A stretch of 64,000 nucleotides of DNA from Jatrophihabitans sp. GAS493 (GCF_900230215.1 NZ_LT907982.1:2666001-2730000); one strand, 5' to 3'. Positions 39,396-48,410 are shown, counted from the first letter of the stretch. Translations and numbers: made by a program. The notes: generated from the sequence alone by a model not told the origin.

Positions 39396-39737
39396 CTATT
39401 CGTCGGTTTGCAGCGGCACGTCGAATGAGACGCAGACGCCGTTGCCGGTCGAGGCTGCGTCTCGAACCCGCAGTGTCACGCCGCGTCGCTGCATCTCCAC
39501 GATGAGCTCCACCCGGCGTCCGGTCTGCGCGATCAGGTTGGCGATCATGCCGCTCGCGGCTTGGGTCGCGGCATCGACGATGGGCTGGGGGAGTTCGTAG
39601 GGCAGGCAGAGGTCGCGAACGAGCTTTGCCGCCGTGAACGGCGCTGCGTCCGAGGGGCGGAAGGCCATGGTGCCCCGGAGGACGACTTCATGGGTGACGT
39701 AGGTCGTAGGGCGAGTCGTCACGCCGATTTCGGTCAT
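39396..39737 (-). CDS. degenerate RsbW-like (HATPase_c) protein
   Basis: A 113-residue protein ending the partner-switching cluster. Its length, the helix around ASGMIANLIAQ, the strand VELIVEMQRRGVTLRVRD and the final NGVCVSFDVPL match the order of an RsbW-type ATPase domain, but the N-box asparagines and the G1 and G2 glycine motifs are changed or absent. It therefore probably cannot hydrolyse ATP and may only bind partners. Assignment by fold is inferred from order and neighbours. ATG 39737; an upstream extension to 39794 is unlikely. Confidence 0.6.
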   Translation of the reverse strand: MTEIGVTTRPTTYVTHEVVLRGTMAFRPSDAAPFTAAKLVRDLCLPYELPQPIVDAATQAASGMIANLIAQTGRRVELIVEMQRRGVTLRVRDAASTGNGVCVSFDVPLQTDE

Positions 39738-39821
39738 CGCATTCCTCACACGCCGGGTTAGTGAGGGATAGATGCCCAGATTTACGCTTTCCAAACATGA
39801 GCCCGAACAGGCGCCCCGGTG

Positions 39822-40151
39822 CTATTCGACCGGCAGCTTCTCCACAGGCCACGCGTCGATCAATCCCGTGAGGTCGAGAATCCGGGTGACGCGCGGGGAC
39901 AGCGACTGCAGGACGAAGTCGACATCCGCATCGGAGGCATTGCCGGCCAACTCGACGACGGCGCCGATGCCGGTCGAATCGATGAAATCGATCTCTGCCA
40001 TGTTCAGCACCAAGGCCGTGGTGGAGGCGTCGCTGATGGTCTGCCGTGCCTGATCGAGCAGCGAGCTCCGTGTGGCCAGGTCGAGTGCTCCGACAAGGTG
40101 CAGCACGCTGCGATTCGTCTCGTCGGTGCTGCTGGTGATCGTGAGGTCCAT
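39822..40151 (-). CDS. STAS-domain anti-anti-sigma factor
   Basis: A 109-residue protein with the SpoIIAA/RsbV signature FIDSTGIGAVVEL, in which the serine of DSTG is the usual phosphorylation site, after LNMAEIDF. When unphosphorylated such proteins bind RsbW-type kinases and so free the sigma factor. The gene lies 23 nt after an RsbW-like kinase gene. It is the only STAS protein in the window and could also serve the SigF/RsbW pair at 21-23 kb. Confidence 0.92.
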   Translation of the reverse strand: MDLTITSSTDETNRSVLHLVGALDLATRSSLLDQARQTISDASTTALVLNMAEIDFIDSTGIGAVVELAGNASDADVDFVLQSLSPRVTRILDLTGLIDAWPVEKLPVE

Positions 40152-40174
40152 GCGCAGAGTGTACGAGGCCGTCG

Positions 40175-40558
40175 TCAGGCGCTGCGGAGTTCGAACCAGA
40201 CGGTCTTACCGGGTGGCGGGTCCGCCGGGATGACGCCCCAGTCGGCGGCGACTGCGTCGACGATGAGCAGCCCCCGCCCATTCGGCACGCTGGAGTGCGA
40301 TTTGACTCGGCTCGCTGGGATCGGATCGCCCTCGTCGCTGACTGCGAGCGTCATGCCGGAGGTTGAGAGGCGGATCTGCAGGGTGATCGTTGGACGGCCG
40401 TGCAGGAGCGCATTGGTTACCAACTCGGAGACCAGCAATTCGGCGTCGGCCACCAACGAGGGTGCCAACCGCCCAAGGTGTTCGGCGACGAAGGCGCGCG
40501 CGATCGCCGGGGCGTCACGGGTCTGAGGCAGTGAGATGACCACCGGGGATTGAGTCAT
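40175..40558 (-). CDS. RsbW-like anti-sigma serine kinase (HATPase_c)
   Basis: The 127-residue GHKL ATPase has intact motifs: N box ELVTNALLHG, G1 AVSDEGDP and G2 NGRGLLIVDAVAADWG, ending in KTVWFEL. It resembles the many short RsbW-like proteins of streptomycetes. The next gene codes for its likely STAS substrate. No sigma factor is beside it, so the target may be SigF or an effector other than a sigma factor. Its ATG overlaps a small upstream frame in ATGA. Confidence 0.9.
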   Translation of the reverse strand: MTQSPVVISLPQTRDAPAIARAFVAEHLGRLAPSLVADAELLVSELVTNALLHGRPTITLQIRLSTSGMTLAVSDEGDPIPASRVKSHSSVPNGRGLLIVDAVAADWGVIPADPPPGKTVWFELRSA

Positions 40559-40677
40559 CCGGCCGACCTCGCGTCGGCATCGGTGGCCTGACCAGCCCGC
40601 TCTCGGACATCCGCCAGCGGCGCGGGGTCGAAGACGGCGGTCTCGACGCCGACGGGGGTCGCACCGCCTTCGCTCAC
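40555..40677 (-). CDS. possible 40-residue small protein upstream of the RsbW-like gene
   Basis: GTG 40677 begins a 40-codon frame that ends in TGA overlapping the ATG of the RsbW-like kinase (ATGA). Third positions are mostly G or C as in real genes here, and the product is acidic with no membrane segment (SEGGATPVGVETAVFDPAPL at the N-terminus). No good ribosome-binding site is seen, and the frame remains open a further 26 codons upstream without a start. It may be a coupling leader peptide or a remnant. The remaining 185 nt up to glgX show no gene. Confidence 0.4.
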   Translation of the reverse strand: MSEGGATPVGVETAVFDPAPLADVRERAGQATDADARSAG

Positions 40678-40862
40678 TCCGTCATCATGCCTGCCTGCGA
40701 CCTCATCGGCTAATAGGTGGTCGCCGGTGGCGTGCCTCGACCGGTCACGGGGCGGCGTCGGGGATCACAGTTCCGATCGGATTGCCACTGGCCGGTTCTG
40801 GGTATCGGGGAGGACAAGCAAGCCAGCACAACCAGTTGCCCGGCGGAGACGAAGGATCAACC

Positions 40863-43022
40863 ATGACCCACGCAGATGTGACTCTGCCGCAGCCTGAAGA
40901 CCGCCCAGCCGTCCAGGTGTGGCCCGGGAAGGCGTTTCCCCTCGGTGCCACCTACGACGGCTCCGGCACCAATTTCGCACTCTTCAGCGAGGTCGCGGAG
41001 CGGGTACAACTCTGCCTCTTCGATGCCGACGGCAACGAGACCTGTGTCGACCTTCCGGAGATCGACGGTTTCGTCTGGCACGGGTTCCTGCCGGCGATTG
41101 AGCCTGGGCAGCGCTACGGCTATCGGGTTCATGGCCCGTACGAACCGGCGAACGGGCATCGTTGCAATCCGGCGAAGCTCCTGCTCGATCCGTATGCGAA
41201 GGCAATCGACGGCAGTTTCGAGTGGGATCAGTCCCTCTTCAGCTACAACTTCGGGGATCCGCAGAGCCGCAACGACGACGACTCGGCCGCGCACATGCCG
41301 AAGTCGGTCGTCATCAACCCGTACTTCGACTGGGGCACCGACCGGCCGCCGAAGCACGGCTACGCCGACTCGGTGATCTACGAGGCGCATGTCAAGGGAC
41401 TGACCCAGCTGCACCCGGACATCCCGGAGGAGATCCGCGGAACTTATGCCGCTATCGCCCACCCGGCGATCATTGACCACCTGACCCGGCTCGGGGTCAC
41501 CGCCATCGAGCTGATGCCGGTGCATCACTTCGCGAACGACTCGACGCTTGTCGACAAGGGCCTGTCGAACTACTGGGGGTACAACACGATCGGCTTCTTC
41601 GCGCCCGATCACAAGTACACCTCCAGCCGCAGCGCGGGCGGGCAGGTGCAGGAGTTCAAGGCGATGGTGCGCGCGCTGCACGAAGCGGGCATCGAAGTGA
41701 TCCTGGATGTCGTGTACAACCACACGGCCGAGGGGAATCACCTCGGGCCGACTCTGTCGATGCGTGGTATCGACAATGCCGCCTATTACCGGGTGGTCGA
41801 GGACGACAAGCAGTACTACATGGACTACACGGGGACTGGCAACAGTCTCAATGTGCGACACCCGAACAGCCTGCAATTGATTATGGATTCCCTGCGTTAC
41901 TGGATCACCGAGATGCACGTCGACGGCTTCCGCTTCGACCTCGCGGCCACCCTGGCCCGGGAGTTCTACGACGTGGATCGCCTCTCCAGCTTCTTCGAAC
42001 TCGTCCAGCAGGACCCGACGGTGAGCCAGGTGAAACTCATCGCCGAACCGTGGGACGTCGGCCCCGGCGGCTATCAGGTCGGGAACTTCCCACCCCAGTG
42101 GACCGAGTGGAACGGGAAGTATCGCGACACGGTGCGCGACTACTGGCGCGGTGAGGATTCGACGCTGGGGGAGTTTGCCGAGCGACTGACCGGGTCGCCG
42201 GATCTCTACGAGCACTCGACCCGTCGGCCGGTGGCCAGCATCAACTTCGTCACCGCCCACGACGGCTTCACCCTGCTGGATCTTGTCTCCTACAACGAGA
42301 AGCACAACGAGGCCAACGGCGAAGGTAATAACGACGGCGAGAGCAACAACCGTTCGTGGAACTGTGGCATCGAAGGGCCGACGGATGACGCCGAGGTGCT
42401 GCGACTGCGCGGCCGCCAGCAGCGGAACTTCATCGCGACACTCCTGCTTTCACAGGGGGTTCCGATGATCTGCCACGGCGATGAGCTCGGCCGCACGCAG
42501 GGCGGCAACAACAACGGCTTCTGCCAGGACGACGAGATCACCTGGGTCAACTGGGAGAAGGTCGACGAGGACCTGATCAGCTTCACCAGCCAGGTGGCGG
42601 CGCTTCGAGCCAAGCACCCGGTCTTTCGGCGGCACCGATTCTTCGACGGCAAGCCGATTCGCCGTCGCGGGAGCGAGGGTATCCCGGACATATCCTGGTT
42701 CACCCCGGACGGTGTCGAGATGACCGATGAACACTGGGACTCCGGTTTCGGCAAGTCGGTCGGCGTGTACCTCAACGGCCTGGGCATCTCCGGACGGAAC
42801 AGTCGTGGCGAGCGAATCGTCGACGATTCGTTCGTCCTCTGTTTCAATGCGCACTTCGACGACATCGACTTCGTGCTGCCGCCCTCGGAGTACGGACTGA
42901 GCTGGGAGGTGGTCGTCGACACGGACGAGACCCACCTCGACGAGCAGTCGCCGGTGGCCGCCGGTGGGACGACTACGGTCGGTGGCCGCTCGGTCGTCGT
43001 CTTGAAGAGCGTCGCTGACTGA
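40863..43022 (+). CDS. glgX: glycogen debranching enzyme GlgX (isoamylase type)
   Basis: The 719-residue GH13 enzyme removes alpha-1,6 branches from glycogen or trims maltooligosaccharide chains. It has a CBM48 domain (FPLGATYDGSGTNFALFSE), then the GH13 barrel with DVVYNHTAEG, DGFRFDLAATL (nucleophile Asp), KLIAEPWDVGPGG (acid Glu) and NFVTAHDGFTLLDLVSY. ATG 40863 follows AAGGA by 6 nt. Other glycogen genes are not in the window. Confidence 0.94.
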   Translation: MTHADVTLPQPEDRPAVQVWPGKAFPLGATYDGSGTNFALFSEVAERVQLCLFDADGNETCVDLPEIDGFVWHGFLPAIEPGQRYGYRVHGPYEPANGHRCNPAKLLLDPYAKAIDGSFEWDQSLFSYNFGDPQSRNDDDSAAHMPKSVVINPYFDWGTDRPPKHGYADSVIYEAHVKGLTQLHPDIPEEIRGTYAAIAHPAIIDHLTRLGVTAIELMPVHHFANDSTLVDKGLSNYWGYNTIGFFAPDHKYTSSRSAGGQVQEFKAMVRALHEAGIEVILDVVYNHTAEGNHLGPTLSMRGIDNAAYYRVVEDDKQYYMDYTGTGNSLNVRHPNSLQLIMDSLRYWITEMHVDGFRFDLAATLAREFYDVDRLSSFFELVQQDPTVSQVKLIAEPWDVGPGGYQVGNFPPQWTEWNGKYRDTVRDYWRGEDSTLGEFAERLTGSPDLYEHSTRRPVASINFVTAHDGFTLLDLVSYNEKHNEANGEGNNDGESNNRSWNCGIEGPTDDAEVLRLRGRQQRNFIATLLLSQGVPMICHGDELGRTQGGNNNGFCQDDEITWVNWEKVDEDLISFTSQVAALRAKHPVFRRHRFFDGKPIRRRGSEGIPDISWFTPDGVEMTDEHWDSGFGKSVGVYLNGLGISGRNSRGERIVDDSFVLCFNAHFDDIDFVLPPSEYGLSWEVVVDTDETHLDEQSPVAAGGTTTVGGRSVVVLKSVAD

Positions 43023-43289
43023 CGGCTACACTCCGCAGCCTTCCGGGCACTACCTGTGCGTGCCTTGATTGGGTGGCCGTGCAGGGGGTCGCGCGGTTGA
43101 CTACACCAATACTCGGTACTCCTCGCGCTCCGCCGGCTGCCCTCGGTAACGACTTTCGCTTGGCGCAGCATGGGTGCTTGTCGCCGGGTCCGCCATCGCG
43201 TACGTTCCCTGCAGGGTCGCGGTGGGTGGCCTGCGTTGGGTCTGCCGTAGCAGGCGACTCCAGCGACGGGCGCAGACAAAGGACAACAG

Positions 43290-44732
43290 ATGCAACGTCG
43301 GGTTCACAGCCGGATGATCCGGGCCGGGGCGGCTGGACTGGTCATGTTGGGTGTGGCAGGGGGCGTAGCGACGCTCATCAACGGACCCGCTGCGTCGGCG
43401 AGCTCGGGTGACACGCTGACAGTGCAGCCGATTCCCGTCTGTGGCCAGATCGAGTTCGATGTGACGAACACGCTCAGTACGTTCCAAACGGTGGAGATGC
43501 GGTTCGGCTACGCCACCGCAGACGGAACGGAGTGGGAGGGGGAGGATCTCAATACGATCTACTATCACTTCGCACCTGGCACGTCTCGATTGATCCGCTC
43601 CTACAACACGAGCGGCGGTTCGCCCAACGCGGTGGAACTCGTGTGGGACGACCACGTGGTCTCGATGCCGGTGCAGTACTCTTGCGTACGCCCTACGCCT
43701 GAGCCGGTCGAGCCAACTCCCACGGAACCCCTGGTCTCCGTGACCGGCGCCCAGACCGAGTGCGGGCGCATCGCGCTGACGTTCACCAACGCTCAGGCCA
43801 CGTCGCTCAACGCGACGATTGACGACTTGCCCGGCGGTGAAATGCCCATCGGCCCGTTTGACGTGGTCGTGCTTCCGCCGAATAGCTCCGCGGTCTACCT
43901 GTACGACTTACAGTCTCCCGATTACCACCCCGCCCGTACGCCGGACTATTTGGAGGTCCTGGTAAACAACCAGGACCTGGGCGACGGATACATCCCGGCC
44001 GAACGGTGCCCCGCACCGGACGCCACGCCGGATCCCACTCCGACCGTGACGCCGTCGCCGACCGTCCTGCCTTCGCCTTCACCTACTGCTGCTCCGACTC
44101 CAATCGCGGCACCCACACCGTCACCGACCGCTGTGCCGACGCCGACCGCTGTGCCGACGCCGACGCCGACCGCTGTGCCGACGCCGACGCCGACGGCTGT
44201 TCCGACACCGTCGGCCGGCTCAACGGTGAGCTATGCCGCTACCGGGTCGATTCGGATGCCCGCCGTGAACGGTCTCGGCAAGGTGGGTCGTGGCTCATTG
44301 AAGGTGGTCTACAGCGGGAAAGACACCTCGATCGGTGGAACCATGAATCTTCCGAGTTTCACCGTCAACGCCGAACTATTCGGCTTCCTGCCGACCACGA
44401 TCGTCTCGGCACTCTCCGGGGTAGGGCCGCTCGGTGGTCACTTCACTCCGAGTAGCGGCAAGTTGTCCGCTACGGCGCAGGCGACCGTCACGGTCGGATC
44501 GGTGCGAGTTATCGGTCTCCCCGCGGTCAACTTCACCTCTTGTGCGTCGACAGCCGTGAGGACCGTACAGATCGAGACCAGCGGCAAGTTCGCGCGGCTG
44601 AGCGGCGGTGTGCTGAGCGCGACCTACTCGACGGGCACGTTCAAGAACTGCGGGGCACTCACCGGGGTGTTGAATTCGTTGCTCGGCGGATCGACGAATA
44701 GCCTCTCGCTGACTCTGACCGCGACAGACTGA
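43290..44732 (+). CDS. secreted protein with Pro/Thr-rich repeat linker
   Basis: The 480-residue protein has a signal peptide (basic [11 protein letters not shown], hydrophobic [15 protein letters not shown], cleavage near AASA). Two beta-rich modules (about 45-130 and 145-240), each with a pair of cysteines, are followed by a linker of about 80 residues rich in AVPTPT units, and a C-terminal beta-rich domain of about 160 residues. I do not recognise a family; it may be an actinobacterial surface or wall-associated protein. The DNA of the linker is a run of short tandem units (44120-44210). It is the last gene before the mobile element. Confidence 0.8.
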   Translation: MQRRVHSRMIRAGAAGLVMLGVAGGVATLINGPAASASSGDTLTVQPIPVCGQIEFDVTNTLSTFQTVEMRFGYATADGTEWEGEDLNTIYYHFAPGTSRLIRSYNTSGGSPNAVELVWDDHVVSMPVQYSCVRPTPEPVEPTPTEPLVSVTGAQTECGRIALTFTNAQATSLNATIDDLPGGEMPIGPFDVVVLPPNSSAVYLYDLQSPDYHPARTPDYLEVLVNNQDLGDGYIPAERCPAPDATPDPTPTVTPSPTVLPSPSPTAAPTPIAAPTPSPTAVPTPTAVPTPTPTAVPTPTPTAVPTPSAGSTVSYAATGSIRMPAVNGLGKVGRGSLKVVYSGKDTSIGGTMNLPSFTVNAELFGFLPTTIVSALSGVGPLGGHFTPSSGKLSATAQATVTVGSVRVIGLPAVNFTSCASTAVRTVQIETSGKFARLSGGVLSATYSTGTFKNCGALTGVLNSLLGGSTNSLSLTLTATD

Positions 44733-44803
44733 GCCGGCTAGAGCAGCGGGTCGCCGCCGACTTGCCGACGGTCGGTTCGAGAAACCCAGCCGACGATTTT
44801 CGA

Positions 44804-44847
44804 TGGTGCCCCCGGCAGGATTCGAACCTGCGCCACCGCCTCCGGAG
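44804..44847. repeat. attachment site copy, left end of the AICE
   Basis: These 44 bases are identical to 57857-57900 and correspond to the tRNA-Arg(CCG) from the anticodon loop to the CCA end. The bases to the right differ from the tRNA, so only the 3' half is present and this copy is not a tRNA gene. It marks the outer left boundary of the element, 71 nt after the stop of the secreted protein gene. Confidence 0.95.
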
Positions 44848-44890
44848 AGAGGCGTACTTCGCGGCGCACAGGAGTCTCAGAGCGGAATGC

Positions 44891-44911
44891 GCCCCAGCCT
44901 TTCTGGGGCTT
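44891..44911. repeat. inner arm repeat, left end (pair with 57808-57827)
   Basis: A short palindromic block with CCCAG and CTGGG arms followed by GCTT. A similar block occurs at 57808-57827 in the same orientation; they share the arms and the TTCTGGGGCTT part. The two lie 43 and 29 nt inside the core repeats, so in the circular form they would flank the core. Probable recombinase or accessory-protein binding sites. Confidence 0.6.
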
Positions 44912-44952
44912 ACAGCTACCCCGGGGCGACATCAATCGGGTACGTGCGGCGC

Positions 44953-44975
44953 ACCGTGGCACGTATATGGCACAG
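44953..44975. repeat. outer arm-type repeat, left end (pair with 57716-57738)
   Basis: A 23-bp block (starting ACCGTGGCACG, ending ATGGCACAG) that is identical to 57716-57738 and in the same orientation. It lies about 105 nt inside the left core repeat; its partner lies about 118 nt inside the right one. Such an arrangement is that of arm-type binding sites for a tyrosine integrase flanking the core of attP. Confidence 0.8.
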
Positions 44976-45092
44976 GCACGTGCAGGCCCATCAACCGACA
45001 CGCCGGGTTCCAGAATCGGTTCGCCGGCGCTAGGAAACGCGATGCGCCAGCCAAAGGCCAGTGATCGCCTTGGGCCGGGGGCGTTACGTGAT

Positions 45093-46964
45093 TTAGTCGC
45101 GCTCGCCGGCACTGCTTCGATCGCTGCCCGGTCGGATCGAATTCTCCGTGGCGGCGTCGCGGTCCTGCTCGTACGCGGGCGAGTTGACATACTGGGCTAT
45201 CGGCAAAAGTGCTAGCCGGAGACACAGCCACCAGACGTACAACGACTGGTAACTCCAGGCCGCTGCGTCGTCAACAAGCCCATGTGCGATCTCGTTGCGT
45301 AGGTTGAATCCGCCCTGTACGACCAGCAACGATCTAAGCTCTATGACGAAACCGGTCCCAAACACGTCCTCCGCTTCCTGCATCTCGAGGAGTGCATTCA
45401 GGCTCTTCTCGCTCTCGACGCCCTGGTCATCGACGAAGAGCGTATGGACGTCCCGACGCTTGAGTAAGGTCCGGACGGAATGCTCCAGTTGGGGGACCAG
45501 GATCGCGACTGCTGATCCGACGTCGCCACTAAGGCCGAATGCGAGGCCAGCACCCCACAGATCACCGTGGCCTTCTGGCACGGTCGGTGAGTCCACGCAT
45601 AGGGCGGTGATGAACTCACGGTCGTATCGATGCAAGGCGGTCAGCAGCTCCCGGGCCGGCGCTATCGCCCCGTGCGCCTTCATGAGCGCGTGGGCCGTGA
45701 CGAGTCGGACAACTTCGCGCTCGATCGCAGGGTTGCTTGATTCGCTCCTGCCTTGCGTCGAGGCGACCTTGCGCCCGTCATACGAGAATGTCGCAGACGG
45801 AAAAAGCTGCCCAATCGTGCCTTGTAGCGCCTCCTCTGCGCCCGCGCGGATCTGGGCCGCGTCGACGAGCGGTACTAGAGTCGCGAACATCGCTAGCGCT
45901 ATCAGTCGATCGCTTTGGCCGGAAACCCTCTCTCGGGCGTACGCGGTCATCTCGGTCAGATCGACTGAGCCCCCCCTGATCGTCTCCATGTTTTCGAGGG
46001 TTATCTCGCGGCTGCCCTGAAGACGTTTCCGTAAGCCGCCGATGAGGTCGTCGATACCATTGGCCTGGCGGTAGCTTCGCGGCAGTCCGACAAAGACAGC
46101 GATGGCCTTCTCAAGATCGAGCCCTTCGACCATGGCTCCGCCGATAGGGTCTGCGGCGACTCGGGCATCGGCCTCAGCCAGGTATGTACGTGCGACCCGT
46201 TCAGTGACCACCCACACTGCCTGCTTGTCTCCAAGCCATTCTGCGGCCTCACGTAGAAGGTGCCGTGACAAGCGTGGTTCGGCCCGCGTGTCCCCCGAAA
46301 GCTTGAGGAGGGCGTCGGCGACCTCGCTTCGCTCCGCCGGCAAGACGCTGGCGGCTTTTCGCATGAGTGACGCCAGGTCCGGGATGAGGAATCGGTCAGA
46401 AGCACTACCCTTCAGGACACGATCTTTGAGGGCCGCGGTCATTTCGCCGAGAACCTTCGTGCCGGGGCTGCCGCGTCGTTTGGCGAGTTCCATGGCGCGC
46501 CGCCATGCGTCTTTGCCGACACTAAACCAGACGTCGGCGGCCAGTGGAGCGGCACGATAGGCGTTGATGGCGGTGTCGAGCAGATCAACATCGGATCGGT
46601 CCCCGTAGAACCACGCAATGTCGGCCACACGCGCCAGCAGATCTGGCCGGTCGAGGAGTGGAGCGATGCGCGCCAATAGCGCCACCTGCTCAGAACTCAA
46701 GTCCTGAGGGATGATCGATCGCCTGTCCGCGAGTTGCATCGCAGGATTGAAAGGGTGGAGCCAGTCGCTCGGGTTCAGCATGGCGGAGGTTGCTTGCGCG
46801 AGCGTGTCGAGCACGACCTCCTGAAACTCGCCTACGCCGTCCCGTTTCGCGAGAGATTCAAGTGCGATGGACAGGAGCTCCGGGGGTTCGTACCCGTCGG
46901 CGCTCGCCTCGACAGCGTCCAGTGCCCACCAACTCGGGTCAATGTCCTCCAGTTGCAGATCCAT
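45093..46964 (-). CDS. DUF4209 domain protein with HEPN-type RNxxxH motif (AICE cargo)
   Basis: The 623-residue, mostly helical soluble protein begins MDLQLEDIDPSWW and has an all-alpha N-terminal part that I do not recognise. The C-terminal portion carries FNLRNEIAHGL (Arg556, His561), the RNxxxHG signature that defines DUF4209 (PF13910) and equals the catalytic Rx4-6H motif of HEPN ribonucleases. HEPN nucleases are typical effectors in toxin and anti-phage systems, so a defence role is plausible but inferred. GAGGA lies before ATG 46964. It faces the left end and has mixed codon use compared with core genes. Confidence 0.8.
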   Translation of the reverse strand: MDLQLEDIDPSWWALDAVEASADGYEPPELLSIALESLAKRDGVGEFQEVVLDTLAQATSAMLNPSDWLHPFNPAMQLADRRSIIPQDLSSEQVALLARIAPLLDRPDLLARVADIAWFYGDRSDVDLLDTAINAYRAAPLAADVWFSVGKDAWRRAMELAKRRGSPGTKVLGEMTAALKDRVLKGSASDRFLIPDLASLMRKAASVLPAERSEVADALLKLSGDTRAEPRLSRHLLREAAEWLGDKQAVWVVTERVARTYLAEADARVAADPIGGAMVEGLDLEKAIAVFVGLPRSYRQANGIDDLIGGLRKRLQGSREITLENMETIRGGSVDLTEMTAYARERVSGQSDRLIALAMFATLVPLVDAAQIRAGAEEALQGTIGQLFPSATFSYDGRKVASTQGRSESSNPAIEREVVRLVTAHALMKAHGAIAPARELLTALHRYDREFITALCVDSPTVPEGHGDLWGAGLAFGLSGDVGSAVAILVPQLEHSVRTLLKRRDVHTLFVDDQGVESEKSLNALLEMQEAEDVFGTGFVIELRSLLVVQGGFNLRNEIAHGLVDDAAAWSYQSLYVWWLCLRLALLPIAQYVNSPAYEQDRDAATENSIRPGSDRSSAGERD

Positions 46965-46977
46965 GTATTGTTCGTCC

Positions 46978-47169
46978 TCAATTCATCTTGGTCGACATCG
47001 CTTTGCCCTTCCCGCTGGCCGCCCGCCTGTCGGCCGGCCAGGTAGGCGGATGGCACTTGAAGCAGAATATGGTGTTTCCAAGGGCCAGGGTTTCTCCGTG
47101 CACCTTCAGTCCGCAGTCCAAGCACAGAATTTCGCATACGCGGTGTTCTCCACCGACTCCCGCCGATCG
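46978..47169 (-). pseudogene. zinc-ribbon-like frame without a start codon
   Basis: A 63-codon open frame ends 13 nt before the DUF4209 gene start, in the same direction. It codes for two CxxC pairs separated by 16 residues (CLDCGLKV and CFKCHPP), a zinc-ribbon pattern, then a basic tail ending KAMSTKMN. No ATG, GTG or TTG precedes the first cysteine pair before an in-frame TAG at 47170-47172. It may be a decayed upstream partner of the DUF4209 gene or use an unusual start such as ATT. Confidence 0.4.
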
Positions 47170-48023
47170 CTACCCCGGTCGGCTGACCGCCCCGCCTGTC
47201 AATCGGCCATTGACGCCCGAGGCCGTTGTTCTGCCGTTGCTCCATCAGACTTGGCTCTCTCCCGTGACCCTGGTTGTGGTGTGTGGGCAGGTGGGTTCCT
47301 ATACCTGCCCGGACACCTCAGGGACCGCGGCGGAGGTACCCGGGTGTCAAGGGCGGCCCGTGCTGTTGGGGCCGTGCATTTCACCCTTGACATCCGGCCC
47401 GAAGGGTCCGCCGTGGTACTACGCGACCGCCTGAATCTGAAGTAGCCCCGTGTCGTGCGAGAAGTGAGCGCGCCGCCGGCGCCCCTCGGTTGATCTCCAC
47501 CGGTCCTGACGGTCATCGCGGTGAACGCTGCGCTTGTCGTCGGATCGCGAATTGGCTCACGCGTTGGGACGGACGACGGCCGGTGCAGGTCGACGGCGTT
47601 GTCCTCGTCGCCCTCGTCGACCTGGTCGTGATGCTGTGTTGGTTGATCTCAGCACCGGTTGCCGCTGACAGGCGGGGCAGGCGGCGGCGGACGAGGACGG
47701 CGCGCCAGCGCCGCCCGCAGGGAGCCGGTGCATGCCCCGTGCGGCCGAAGGCCGCCTTGATCCCACAAGAGCCGAAATCGGCAATTCGAGAACGTTGAGC
47801 CTGGTCAGAACGGGTCGACCAACTGTGCGCCCGCCTCGTCAGACGGGGGACTCGGCAAACGATGTCTTGCGATTGGCAGGCGGCCCGGAGCAAGTTGTCT
47901 AGCACGCGCGAGTTGCAGAATCCGTCGGAAAATCACCTGCGGAACTACTCGGCCAGGGCTTCGACATCTGGGCCACGGGGCTTGGAACGGAAGGCGCAAT
48001 ACACTCGATAGCAGGAGGCTGAC
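47170..48023. other. non-coding 0.85-kb segment of the AICE with inverted repeats
   Basis: I see no convincing gene here; frames across it have poor codon statistics. It contains several inverted repeats: GTCAAT/ATTGAC at 47198-47214; TGTCAAGGG/CCCTTGACA at 47345-47392 with an inner GGCCC/GGGCC pair, forming one 48-nt hairpin; and GCGGCC-GAA-GGCCGC at 47741-47755. TGTCAA recurs. Hairpin-rich non-coding DNA of this size in a rolling-circle AICE could be an origin (single- or double-strand), a transfer locus or an RNA gene; which is unknown. Confidence 0.5.
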
Positions 48024-48410
48024 ATGACAGAAGATGTGAGCGGTCAAGACCTACATGTGCTAAGTGGACCGACATCCATTCGATTCATGATCTGGGGAAC
48101 CTCGATGGTGTTTGCGTCGGGACTGGGAGTCTTTCCGCTCGGTGTCGAAAGCTATCTCGGGAAGTACGAGAATCTGTACATCGCCGTCATCCTCTGCATC
48201 ATTGTTCCTCTTTTTGTTACCGGTATTGCCGTCTGGGGGTGGGGCCTCAGGAAGCAGCACCTGGAAATCTTGGCCGGCTACACAGTATCAACCAAGGTAG
48301 GCGCACAGCACCCCTCGTTGGCCGCCGTCGATGCACGGACGCGGGCCATCATCCGTGTGCCCGAGGAATCTCCGGCCGACGGGTCTCGGATGATCTGGCC
48401 GGAGTCGTAA
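48024..48410 (+). CDS. two-TM membrane protein of unknown function (AICE cargo)
   Basis: The 128-residue protein has a short polar N-terminus, two hydrophobic segments (FMIWGTSMVFASGLGVFPLG and NLYIAVILCIIVPLFVTGIAV) and a cytosolic tail of about 50 residues. ATG 48024 has AGGAGG 6 nt ahead. I do not recognise the family. Its place between two RNxxxH proteins suggests it may be a membrane partner or an immunity or entry-exclusion factor; this is inference. Confidence 0.65.
   Translation: MTEDVSGQDLHVLSGPTSIRFMIWGTSMVFASGLGVFPLGVESYLGKYENLYIAVILCIIVPLFVTGIAVWGWGLRKQHLEILAGYTVSTKVGAQHPSLAAVDARTRAIIRVPEESPADGSRMIWPES

Noticed and set aside
40857-42305. 482-codon minus-strand frame over glgX
   Set aside because: Antisense shadow of glgX, which has complete GH13 motifs.
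44804-44850. Second tRNA-Arg at the left end of the element
   Set aside because: Only the part from the anticodon loop to CCA is present; the adjacent bases cannot form the anticodon, D and acceptor stems. It is an att copy, not a gene.
46734-47445. Plus-strand frames of 103, 214 and 192 codons opposite and beyond the DUF4209 start
   Set aside because: Overlapping frames with mutually inconsistent coding, no start signals and atypical composition. The only part with a motif is the zinc-ribbon frame on the minus strand.
47199-47905. Two minus-strand frames of 105 and 130 codons in the AICE non-coding segment
   Set aside because: Arg/Thr/Ser-rich translations without domains, no ribosome-binding sites, and they cross the inverted repeats.
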